Shown: positions 1-6,900 of the stretch, one piece after another
Layout: each line of letters begins with the position of its first letter
Position numbering within the stretch: the stretch's first letter is position 1
Source of the DNA: Candidatus Falkowiibacteriota bacterium
Lineage (GTDB): Bacteria; Patescibacteria; ABY1; BM507; UBA12075
Length of the DNA stretch: 16,760 nt
NCBI GenBank assembly: GCA_030636285.1
Contig: DAOVXE010000001.1
Span: 1 to 16,760, forward strand
Direction of reading: 5' to 3'
The notes under the pieces: generated by a model
What the model was told of the DNA's origin: nothing
Database searches by the model: none
What the model saw: the letters and a program-made list of their open reading frames with translations, nothing else
Made by a program: the position numbers and the translations under genes

Positions 1-242
1 CGTCCCAAAGTACGCGCCAAAAAATAATTGATCAGCGCGCCAATAAGAGAGCCGACAATTCCGGACAAGATCACCAGATAAACATTAAACTGCCCCTGCG
101 AAGCCAAGTAGGCGGCCGGCGGAACAACTATCTCGGACGGAAAAGGAATGAATGAGCTTTCAATTGTCATTAATATAACAATTCCCAAATAGCCAATTTC
201 CGAACTAAAATTTAATAATATTTGTATTATTTCACCCAGCAT
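1..242 (-). CDS. DedA/VTT-family membrane protein, N-terminal part (cut by window edge)
   Basis: The minus strand reads from an ATG at 240-242 through the window edge with no stop, giving about 80 residues. The start is MLGEIIQILLNFSSEIGYLG, followed by a hydrophobic stretch and the motif ESSFIPFPSEIVVPPAAYLA. That motif, acidic residue then P-x-P-x-E and a PPAAYLA helix, is characteristic of the DedA/SNARE-associated (VTT) family. These inner-membrane proteins are linked to lipid (undecaprenyl-phosphate or phospholipid) flipping and envelope homeostasis. A second hydrophobic segment (VYLVILSGIVGSLIGALINY) follows. The gene is divergent from fmt with only 28 bp between start codons, so its promoter must lie in that gap or in the opposite gene. 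Family assignment is firm; the exact substrate cannot be told from this part. Confidence 0.85.
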   Translation of the reverse strand, partial: MLGEIIQILLNFSSEIGYLGIVILMTIESSFIPFPSEIVVPPAAYLASQGQFNVYLVILSGIVGSLIGALINYFLARTLG

Positions 243-250
243 AATAATAT
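222..250 (+). promoter_or_regulatory. candidate promoter for fmt
   Basis: TTGTAT at 222-227 and TAATAT at 245-250 are separated by exactly 17 bp. They point rightwards, with transcription expected to begin near 257, about 14 nt before the fmt ATG. No clear Shine-Dalgarno lies between, so translation would be from a very short leader. The -35 box overlaps the start of the divergent DedA coding region. Confidence 0.4.
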
Positions 251-270
251 CTTAGCAAATTCAAATATTT

Positions 271-1218
271 ATGTCTAACATAATTAAAACAATTTTCATC
301 GGCACTCCGGACTTTGCCCTGCCCGGCCTAAAGGCCTTGATAAAAGACCCGATGTTTGACGTGGCCGCTGTAATTACCCAGCCGGATAAACCCGTGGGCC
401 GGAAACAGATTCTAACTCCCCCGCTCGTAAAATCATTAGCGGAAGATTATAATATACCGGTATATCAACCAAATAAAATTATAAATTACGAATTACTAAT
501 TACGAATCTTGATCTTATTGTTGTAATTGCTTACGCGCAGATAATCCCTAAAAAAATCCTTGACGCGCCCAAATACGGTGTTGTCAATGTCCACGGTTCA
601 CTGCTTCCAAAATACCGCGGGGCCGCCTGCATCCAATGGCCAATCATTAACGGCGATAAAGAAACCGGAGTAACAATTATGAAAATGGACAAAGGACTGG
701 ATACCGGTCCGGTATTGGCGCAAAGATCTATTCCGATCAAAGCCAATGATACTACCGGCAATCTATTTGATAAAATTGCCGATTTAGGAGCTGAAATTCT
801 AATACCGACTCTTAAAGATTATATCGCGGGCAGAATAAAACCAGCTCCTCAAGATGATTCAAAGGCAAGCTATGTGGGGCGAATAAAAAAAGCTGACGGC
901 CAAATCAGCTGGAACAAACTGGCAATTGAAATAGAAAGATTTATCAGGGCAATGGCGCCGTGGCCAGGCGCGCAAGCGCAAGTTGAAAGTAAAAAGTTAA
1001 AAGTAAAAAGTTTGAAAATATTAAAGGTGCGTGGATTGCCTCTGAATATAAATAAATATAAGCCCGGGGAAATGTTTGAACATGAGAATGGACTGGCGGT
1101 GCAGTGCGGCACTGATGCTTTAATTATTGAAAAAATCCAACTGGAAGGCAAAAAATCTTGTTGTGGTACGGATTTTATAAAAGGCCATAAGAATTACATC
1201 GGTAAAACATTGATTTAA
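271..1218 (+). CDS. fmt: methionyl-tRNA formyltransferase
   Basis: A 315-residue protein that formylates the amino group of Met-tRNA(fMet) using 10-formyl-tetrahydrofolate, preparing the initiator tRNA in the cytoplasm. The N-terminal formyltransferase fold begins IFIGTPDFALPGL. The catalytic set is in place at the family positions: Asn106 and His108 in NVHGSLLPKYRGAA, and Asp144 in MDKGLDTGPVL. The C-terminal tRNA-binding domain starts around residue 205 (RIKKADGQISW). Length is normal for the family. Two low-complexity stretches are odd: residues about 71-79 (INYELLITN) and 238-251 (VESKKLKVKSLKIL) are each encoded by short A/T-rich DNA repeats and look like tolerated insertions. The ATG at 271 is the first in-frame start and no strong Shine-Dalgarno precedes it. 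No def or other translation gene lies next to it here. Confidence 0.97.
   Translation: MSNIIKTIFIGTPDFALPGLKALIKDPMFDVAAVITQPDKPVGRKQILTPPLVKSLAEDYNIPVYQPNKIINYELLITNLDLIVVIAYAQIIPKKILDAPKYGVVNVHGSLLPKYRGAACIQWPIINGDKETGVTIMKMDKGLDTGPVLAQRSIPIKANDTTGNLFDKIADLGAEILIPTLKDYIAGRIKPAPQDDSKASYVGRIKKADGQISWNKLAIEIERFIRAMAPWPGAQAQVESKKLKVKSLKILKVRGLPLNINKYKPGEMFEHENGLAVQCGTDALIIEKIQLEGKKSCCGTDFIKGHKNYIGKTLI
484..507 (+). repeat. heptamer micro-repeat inside fmt
   Basis: Three tandem 7-bp units, AATTACG, AATTACT and AATTACG, followed by AAT. They encode the NYELLITN stretch of fmt. Because the unit is 7 bp the reading changes from copy to copy while the frame of the gene stays open. It looks like a simple-repeat insertion tolerated at a loop between the N-terminal strands. 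Confidence 0.7.
980..1016 (+). repeat. AAAAGT-type micro-repeat inside fmt
   Basis: A run of AAGT/AAAAAGT units (for example AAAAAGTTAAAAGTAAAAAG) encodes the Lys/Val/Ser-rich stretch VESKKLKVKSLKIL. This lies at the surface linker or loop of the C-terminal domain. Base use is quite unlike the rest of the gene. Confidence 0.65.
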
Positions 1219-1257
1219 ATATTTGTTGTATTCGTTGTAGATTCGTTGATTTGTTTT

Positions 1258-1392
1258 TGAAAACAAAGCACCCGCACATCTTTTGGATGTGCGGGCGCTT
1301 TAATCCCCATGCTTAGACCTATGAATTTTTCCCGATTGCTCGGGAGAAATATTGATTCTAGAACCAATATCGCTAGATATTCACAGTTCTAC
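1258..1392 (-). ncRNA. candidate structured small RNA between fmt and tRNA-Glu
   Basis: No open frame of note lies here, but three compact hairpins follow one another. Hairpin A, 1360-1390, has an outer stem AGAAC/GTTCT and an inner perfect stem AATATC/GATATT with a 4-nt loop. Hairpin B, 1325-1350, has an 11-bp stem (one G-T pair). On the minus strand its loop reads GCAA, a GNRA tetraloop; on the plus strand it does not. Hairpin C, 1268-1298, is GC-rich and on the minus strand runs into a T-rich tail (TGCTTTGTTTTC) like an intrinsic terminator. A TTGACA box lies upstream on the minus strand at 1419-1424. These features favour leftward transcription of an RNA of roughly 130 nt. It matches no RNA family I recognise. 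The alternative is a structured 3' UTR of fmt. Confidence 0.4.
1268..1298 (-). terminator. GC-rich terminator hairpin, probably usable from both sides
   Basis: Ten-base arms CCCGCACATC (1271-1280) and GATGTGCGGG (1286-1295) close a 5-nt loop. On the minus strand the hairpin is followed by TGCTTTGTTTTC, a fair T-rich tract. On the plus strand (end of fmt) only CTTTA follows, so termination of fmt here would be weaker. Confidence 0.65.
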
Positions 1393-1396
1393 TATT

Positions 1397-1424
1397 ACCT
1401 TAATACATTATTGGAATTTGTCAA
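1397..1424 (-). promoter_or_regulatory. candidate promoter for the small RNA
   Basis: A perfect TTGACA (minus strand, 1424-1419) is followed after 16 bp by TAAGGT, which matches the -10 consensus only at T1, A2 and T6. The -35 is strong and the -10 weak, so this is a tentative call supported mainly by the hairpins downstream. Confidence 0.3.
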
Positions 1425-1510
1425 GCCCCCTGTTTGTGCTTATTTTGTGAGGTACTGAACAAAAAATGTGTACAACCCTGTGGATAAGTAAGGGGGTAAA
1501 TAACAAGTTA

Positions 1511-1539
1511 TTGACAGAAAATAAAAAATATTTTATTAT
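1511..1539 (+). promoter_or_regulatory. near-consensus sigma70 promoter for tRNA-Glu
   Basis: TTGACA at 1511-1516 and TATTAT at 1534-1539 are separated by 17 bp, pointing into the tRNA gene that begins 37 bp further on. The surrounding DNA is very A/T-rich, as expected for a strong stable-RNA promoter. Confidence 0.75.
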
Positions 1540-1576
1540 GTTAAAGGTTAATTGTTTTTAGTTTATAGTTAATACT

Positions 1577-1648
1577 GGCCCGTTCGTCTAGTGGTTAGGA
1601 CGTATGGTTCTCATCCATGAAATAGGGGTTCGATTCCCCTACGGGCTA
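1577..1648 (+). tRNA. tRNA-Glu, anticodon CTC
   Basis: The 72-nt sequence folds as a full cloverleaf. The acceptor arms are GGCCCGT/ACGGGCT (first pair G-U), the D stem is GTCT/GGAC, the anticodon stem is TATGG/CCATG with loop TTCTCAT, and the T stem is AGGGG/CCCCT with loop TTCGATT. The anticodon CTC reads GAG. The discriminator is A1648 and the 3' CCA is not encoded (the next bases are CAA), so it must be added by the nucleotidyltransferase. A near-consensus promoter lies upstream and a terminator follows immediately. The 3' half is duplicated in diverged form 167 bp downstream. Confidence 0.95.
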
Positions 1649-1649
1649 C

Positions 1650-1690
1650 AAATATAAAAGCTCAGCTATTTTGGCTGAGTTTTTATATTT
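1650..1690 (+). terminator. intrinsic terminator of tRNA-Glu
   Basis: The stem CTCAGC (1661-1666) / GCTGAG (1674-1679) is followed by a T run. An outer A/T stem, AAATATAAAA with TTTTATATTT, extends it, so the structure could work in both directions. Confidence 0.85.
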
Positions 1691-1795
1691 GTAGCTTGTA
1701 GTGTAGAATCAAACCCCAAGGCCTTGTCAATAAAAGCTTTATTAATAAAAATCATCTTATTTTATATACATATATAAATATGGAGGGGGCGGGTC

Positions 1796-1851
1796 TTCGA
1801 TTCCCCTACGGGCTGCAAATATAAAAGCTCGGCTATTTTAGCTGGGCTTTT
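1796..1851 (+). repeat. diverged second copy of the tRNA-Glu 3' end plus terminator
   Basis: Bases 1796-1814 repeat the last 19 bases of the tRNA acceptor/T-arm region (1629-1647) exactly. The copy then continues through the terminator with a handful of changes. Stem changes keep pairing through G-T wobbles (CTCGGC/GCTGGG). The 5' half of the tRNA is absent. This is what an attachment-site duplication left by a tRNA-targeting integrated element looks like, or a partial tandem duplication. No integrase gene is in the window. The bases between the two copies hold no gene. Confidence 0.8.
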
Positions 1852-1861
1852 GTGAACCCCT

Positions 1862-1883
1862 CCCTGCGGCAGAGACCGCAGGG
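1862..1883. repeat. short palindromic repeat, copy 1
   Basis: Perfect 8-bp arms CCCTGCGG and CCGCAGGG around CAGAGA. It is GC-rich in an AT-rich surround, resembling a REP-type intergenic palindrome. A second copy starts 48 bp later. Confidence 0.8.
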
Positions 1884-1909
1884 CGTCAGGCTTAAAGACG
1901 ATTGGATAA

Positions 1910-1931
1910 CCCTGCGGCAGAGACCGCTGGG
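1910..1931. repeat. short palindromic repeat, copy 2
   Basis: Identical to the copy at 1862-1883 except one base in the right arm (CCGCTGGG), which breaks one pair. It lies 19 bp beyond the end of the repeat-containing membrane protein gene and could act in mRNA end formation or protection. Confidence 0.8.
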
Positions 1932-1949
1932 TATTACCTTTTTATAAAA

Positions 1950-2702
1950 CTATTCTTTAATAAACTTCTTGTCGCCGTGGACACCCTTTGTAACACGAGC
2001 TGATTCCCCGCTATCATAATTTTTCCAACGTTCATCGCCAGATAAATCTTTTGTTTTGTGCCACTTATTCCCTTTATCGTCCGTTACAAATTCGGTCACA
2101 GACAGGTCTTTCCCTTTTCTCCATCTAGTCCCATCATTTTCAACTAAATTCTCATTACCTCCAAAATCGTTTCTTTTATATATTCGATTACCTTGATCAT
2201 CTTCTATATATTCATTGCCTCCCATATCCTCTCTTAAATATGCTTGCTTACCGCCTTTACCAAAAAACGGACTTTTAGAAACACTTTTAAAACCTGAACT
2301 GAATGAAGACGAACTACCACCCTCAAACCCTAATAATTCCTTCAATATTGCAAATCCGACAACAAAAGCTAAAATTGTACCAAGAATAATTAACGTGCCA
2401 AGTACGGCAGCGGAAATAATCGCAAATAAAAATACTAAAATAATTCCTGTAACAAACAAAGAAATTCCATAATAAGCTCCGGTGGCCCAATGTTCACTTT
2501 TTATAAATTTGCTGGACATCCTGGATAGCCACAAATACAAAACATATAACGGATAAAACATTCTTTTCCACCAAGCCATATCATATCTTTTTTCTTTATG
2601 GGTCTTTTTCTTCTGATGTAGCCAGGATTCTATTTTCTTTCTTTTTTTAAGCGCAAAAGTTGGTTTAAAAAATCCCACTATTAAAACAATTGCAACAGGC
2701 AC
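1950..2702 (-). CDS. membrane protein with C-terminal 20-residue repeats
   Basis: I do not recognise a named family. From the GTG at 2702 the protein has 250 residues. They comprise a hydrophobic start, a basic linker (about 18-45), a region with hydrophobic stretches at about 46-60 and two strong membrane segments at about 76-122, a Ser/Gly linker, then a soluble tail. The tail is built from units of exactly 20 residues: REDMGGNEYIEDDQGNRIYK at 157, and further units at 177, 197 and 217, with a partial fifth near 237. The pattern is K-x-D-hydrophobic-G-x-E...D-D-x-G-N-x-W/Y. The frame stays open upstream to 2825 and the extension is strongly hydrophobic (TILDWIFTVVPVAIVLIV), so the true start is probably upstream. 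AAAGGTG at 2780-2786 precedes an ATT codon at 2774 by 5 nt, but no ATG/GTG/TTG is present there. It is probably the last gene of the hydrolase operon. Confidence 0.75.
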   Translation of the reverse strand: MPVAIVLIVGFFKPTFALKKRKKIESWLHQKKKTHKEKRYDMAWWKRMFYPLYVLYLWLSRMSSKFIKSEHWATGAYYGISLFVTGIILVFLFAIISAAVLGTLIILGTILAFVVGFAILKELLGFEGGSSSSFSSGFKSVSKSPFFGKGGKQAYLREDMGGNEYIEDDQGNRIYKRNDFGGNENLVENDGTRWRKGKDLSVTEFVTDDKGNKWHKTKDLSGDERWKNYDSGESARVTKGVHGDKKFIKE

Positions 2703-2843
2703 GACTGTAAATATCCAATCAAGTATTGTTATATTTTGATTACTTAATGTTATAAATAAAAAATTAATGTAAATAATATCACCTTTATACTGCCAAAATA
2801 TGATATTACTCTCATCAAATCCCAGTCAGCTGCAAATTCAGGA

Positions 2844-3266
2844 TTACTTCCCGCGGAGTTTGAAGGATTTGTAAGTAATGAAAATAAGAGAAACCACAAA
2901 AAACAGTCCTGCCGTAAACCATACGGTAATTTCATAATCAAAATCCAATCCTATTCCTCCGCCACCGGTTCCCTCTCCGGAAAGAATAGTAAGTAACATT
3001 GAGACAGGAATATATATTTTTGCAAATTTTAACCAAGAAGAAAAAATTTCTTTGCGGAGAAAAATAAAAATAATAGAAATTGGAAAAATTGCGATACTAA
3101 AAAAACTAATGAAAATTCCAATTACATCTTCAACAAAATCTCGGCAAAATCCTGTAGTGCAAAAACCCAACTCATAGATATTTGTCAAAAAACTACCCAA
3201 TAAAAAACCTAAAATCGAAAAGATAATGACCTTTTTTGGCGACAACATTTTCATATTATTTAACAT
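2844..3266 (-). CDS. small polytopic membrane protein of unknown function
   Basis: 140 residues with about four predicted membrane segments: IIFSILGFLLGSFLTNIY, IGIFISFFSIAIFPISIIFIF, IYIPVSMLLTILS and WFTAGLFFVVSLIFITY. A Gly-rich loop GEGTGGGGIG lies between the third and fourth. Two cysteines (CTTGFC) lie in the first outer loop. No family is recognised. The start ATG at 3266 directly abuts the 3' end of the group II intron and no Shine-Dalgarno is visible in the unspliced RNA (AATCTACT before ATG). In the spliced RNA the ATG would sit 3 nt after the TAA of the hydrolase gene, so translation by coupling is likely. Its position links it functionally to the hydrolase and to the repeat-containing membrane protein downstream. 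Confidence 0.75.
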   Translation of the reverse strand: MLNNMKMLSPKKVIIFSILGFLLGSFLTNIYELGFCTTGFCRDFVEDVIGIFISFFSIAIFPISIIFIFLRKEIFSSWLKFAKIYIPVSMLLTILSGEGTGGGGIGLDFDYEITVWFTAGLFFVVSLIFITYKSFKLRGK

Positions 3267-3267
3267 A

Positions 3268-3299
3268 GTAGATTTCTAATTTAATAATTAATTGAAACC
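3268..3299 (-). ncRNA. group II intron domain VI with candidate branch-point A
   Basis: The stem GGTTTC (3299-3294) / GAAATC (3276-3271) is continued by AATT/AATT, with a single unpaired adenosine at 3277 on the 3' strand. That is the expected place of the lariat branch point. The 3' end would be AC at 3268, nine bases beyond the A, slightly more than the usual 7-8. Confidence 0.6.
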
Positions 3300-3306
3300 C
3301 CTAATT

Positions 3307-3339
3307 GAACCGGGCAAGCGGTTTTCCCGCACACGGCTC
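3307..3339 (-). ncRNA. group II intron domain V
   Basis: On the minus strand the 33-nt hairpin begins GAGCCGTGTGCGG, has a GAAA-type loop, and ends GCCCGGTTC. The AGC catalytic triad (bases 2-4), the G-U pair at position 3 and a 2-nt bulge on the 3' side are present. Two positions that are normally paired are mismatched (U7 with C, U9 with U) and the loop region is one base shorter than the usual 34-nt form. This hints at decay. Confidence 0.8.
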
Positions 3340-3927
3340 TCCAGTAATATATTCACTAAATGTTTTTTTTGAAACATTCAGCTATAAAGATAAATTTTGT
3401 TTCCGCATTAATCTGCCTCTGTGGGCAGTGCTCGTTTCCACTTATCTTCGCATATTACCGACAGCTCCTTCCCCCTGCCAAACCCATTACAGGCAAACGT
3501 TGAGTACTATGAACTGCTCTGACTCCCTATGTTATCATCATTTTATTCCTTGTTTCTTCAACTTGTTCAAAAATGTCTCAATTCTATTGTTTGAGATAAA
3601 ACATAGGGTATCCCAAGTTCCCTATTTATCCATTCCATATCTTACCACGGTCTACGACCCCGACAGAGTTATAATGAACTCGCCTATAGTGTTCAATATA
3701 ATACAGTCTTCCTATATATGCACAAGGTTGACCTCTGCAGTATATATAATTTCGGGGCTCAATCCCTTCAGGGAAAATCCCTTGCGGTCTGATATTTCCA
3801 TTCCCTTGGCTTCATCCAGCTTGTTACCAATACTAGATGCAAGGTTCAGTACAGTCCTGGCTGGCTTAGCCTTTAGACTGGTCGGACTTTAACCGACTGG
3901 TTAAATAGAGCTTTGCTTGGCGCACGC

Positions 3928-6900
3928 TTACATTATTTCTCTTATACTTTCAATGATTCTTATTAATTTTTCAGCCTCTTCTTCGGGAATACGCAATTTT
4001 GAAGAAATGTTGTCTTTGGTAAATGTCCTTATTATTCTGGATGTATTTTTTAATATTTTATCAGCTGCGTGTAAATTGTCTTTTTCCACAAGCTTCCGTG
4101 CGGTATGTACGTGTTTAGTAAGAATCTTTTTTACATTTTTGTGTATATCCATCGTTTGAATTATTTCCACTAAAACTTCAAGTGAATCTTTAGCGGAAAA
4201 TTCTTCGGATGAAGTAATAGATATGTCTGTAACACCATCGCTGTCTGTATCTATGTATAATATCACCCGATCAATAGAATTTTTGATTTTAAGAGTTGCG
4301 GTAGTGTTTGCAGACATTGGAATATTAAAAAATGCTGTAGAAGCAAGGACATCCTCCCCAAACATTTCTTTAATATCTAACGTAAAAATTCCCAGATCTT
4401 CACCTTTTAAAATAACGGTTATTATTCCCATATCTGCTCCCGCATATTTTTTCTCTCCAAACTCAATATAATAACTGTTTGGGATTTGCTTTTCATATAA
4501 ACGAATGTCGGAATCTAGATCCGGATTATCAATAAGACCCGTATGTCGTCCATCTTCGTCATAAAGATGCAGTTCAACAGGAGAATGTAGAATGAAATCA
4601 AGAGTAAGGTCGTCTTCCTCTAATTCCGGTTCAGATGATGTTATGTTTTCTACATTATCACCATTTTCAGGATTTGATTTTCCAATAAGAATATTTTTAA
4701 TAAAATGATGAATATCATTGACCTCAAATAGACTTGCATGATCGCGGTTATAACGTTGGTTCCATATACCCTCTTTATTATATTTACGCACATTCACATA
4801 ATATTTTCCGGCATTTTCTGTAATCAAAGCACTCAGCATTACCACCGTTCCATCTCCCACATGTGTTTGTATCATATCTCTATCAAGATGTTCTAATGTA
4901 TCAGAACATCCCCATGTATCGCAGTCATCATATTCAACACCTTTAATTGTTTTAATTCCCCAGCCGGCAAGCTGTGTTATTTTGAGAGAACCTGCGGGTT
5001 GCCAACTATCTATTTTTTGGTGAACAGTCTCTGACAGTCCAAGAAGTGTGTCATTAAGTACATTTGGAACATCTTTGTCTGTTACATCAGATTTCTCCCA
5101 TTCTCCTCCATAACCATTAAAAAAAATTAACATATCAGCGTATGTTGAAATAGAAGTACTGGCAAGGTCGGCAAGTTCAGGTATGTTTACGCAATCAGAA
5201 CTGAAACTAATAACCGGATCGGACACAATATCAAAATATTTTTCAGACGGAAGAAGATTGTATGCTCCCGGCATGTTTTCGCCAAACTCACGCGCAGTGG
5301 TTTTGTCCAGAAGGATTCCGCCGACCAGGTTTTGTTCGTCACCATGGAGAAGTCCCATCATAGCTTTCGGCGTTCCCATTTGCGGGGCTGCTATCATGAT
5401 AAAATTATCAATTTTATCATATAGATCATGGTTCAAATTTTCTACATCCTCAAGTTCGGAAAGAAGATATTTTGCCAAGAGTCCGCCGTTACTATGCGTT
5501 ACAATTGTAACTTTTCCGGTATCTGAGGAAAGCACCAATCTCCTGATTTCTTGTAGAATAAACGGAGAACTGGTTGCTTCAAGGTAAGACAAATTTTCCC
5601 CCGTTTTCTTTCCACTACTTAAAATATCATCAAATGAAAGACGCCAATCGTAAGGTAAAGGCGCCCATTCCTTTATTAATCCTTCTCCAACCATTTTATC
5701 ATCCATAAACTTTATGAATGTTTTATAAATATTGAAACCTGCAGCGGCATTGATAATATCTCTGGTGTAGATCTCTTGATCTTCACTTTTTATGTTTCCA
5801 TCTAAATCTTCAAACATGAAAAGTTGCTCCACATCTTGCTCATGAGTTGGTGTCCAAAGCTGATCTTCGTTATCTGGACCATCGGGATCTGGACGATATA
5901 GTCTACTTGCTTGAAATGCCGGCAAAAACGCAACGTTACTGTAGCCGGTTGTAAAAGACAGACTTTCTGTTTCAGGAAATCTTAACGTTTCCGTTCTATT
6001 GCTTACTTCAAAATAAAATTGATATTCGCCTTTGGGGAATGTTGACGACACGGCGTACTGCTCGCCGTTCTCATAAACAAAATCTCTAAGTTCAGCTGAT
6101 TCTGATTGTATATCAACCTGCATTGATATAGACTCTGTTATTTCAAACATCCTAATCCATGTTTCCGTCTGACTACTTTCTTTAATGTTCATTTTTACTT
6201 TAGCTATATCGCTGTTTTCGTGTAAGATATGAACGCTCGCCCATTCTTCCTTGTCAAATCCTTCTTCAAAAAAAAGAGTCTCTTCTGTTTCCGAAATAAA
6301 AAAACCATCAGCGTCATAGGTTTTCAATTGCAGCTTAACATACGGAAGACCAGGCCAGGAGCCTGATTCTTCCACCATAAGCCCGATTTTCACTTCTTTT
6401 TTGGGATATCCTGAAAAAACAAAATCCATTGATTCTCCTTCAGTAAAACCATTTCTATCAGCGCCCGGTGAATCATATCCAACATAACTATAAAGCGGAT
6501 TATTATCTATCTCTTTAAACAGGATCGTGCCACTGTCAGGTTTGATGAACGCAACAGATTGTTCATAAAAAGCGGTTTCCTTGTCAATACCTACGGTATG
6601 ATCCAAAACAACATTTACTTCATCAGGCTTGTCTTCGTTTTTGCACACAACTTTAAATGTAAGCTCATCTTTATTCGCGGTACCTTTGTCAGGATGTGCG
6701 CCAAAATTTGTGTTGTACGGATCATTTGTCCCGTCATCAAATCCTTCTTCCGTGGAATATTCAAGCGCGAGCTGCGCGTTTGAACTAACTATAGCAGGCA
6801 AAATAATTTGTCCGGACACGTTTTTTAATGAAGCATTTGTCGCGACCGCATCAACTGAGTACGTTAATGTCTGCTCACTGTCTTGGTGCGCCGCGTGAAC

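Larger units (their letters stand above)
3268..3925 (-). mobile_element. ORF-less group II intron between two genes of an operon
   Basis: Read on the minus strand, the element starts with the canonical GTGCG at 3925-3921. It continues with typical domain I pieces (a hairpin GTCGG-TTAAA-GTCCGAC, then GGCTAAGCCAGCC, CTGGATGAAGCC and GACCGCAAGG). It then has GGGAACTTGGGATACCC and GGGAGTCAGAGCAGTTCATAGTAC, which in coding introns lie near the start of the maturase. Domain V is at 3339-3307 and a domain VI hairpin with a bulged adenosine at 3277 ends near AC at 3268. That gives about 658 nt. No reverse transcriptase or maturase frame exists, so splicing would need a maturase from elsewhere or self-splicing. 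The 5' exon ends TAAGC just after the hydrolase stop; the 3' exon begins TATG at the next gene. The plus-strand frame across this region is an artefact. Exact ends are inferred. Confidence 0.8.

Noticed and set aside
1467..1560. Possible replication origin: perfect DnaA box TGTGGATAA at 1479-1487, a weaker TGTGTACAA at 1467-1475 and an A/T-rich stretch beside them
   Set aside because: Only one perfect box, and no dnaA, dnaN or box cluster. The A/T-rich DNA is explained by the tRNA promoter. A strand-skew plot of the whole genome would decide.
1788..1860. Second tRNA gene
   Set aside because: Only the T-loop and acceptor 3' strand are present. There is no anticodon arm and no 5' acceptor strand, so it is a duplicated fragment.
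1862..1931. CRISPR array
   Set aside because: Only two copies of a 22-bp palindrome, 48 bp apart, with no further regular units and no cas genes.
2750..2941. 63-residue minus-strand frame
   Set aside because: It overlaps the end of the 140-residue membrane protein in another frame and has no start signal. The overlapping frame with four clear membrane helices is preferred.
3305..3892. A 195-residue plus-strand open frame
   Set aside because: It lies entirely in the group II intron on the opposite strand. Its composition is that of the structured RNA complement, and such frames are a common mis-annotation.
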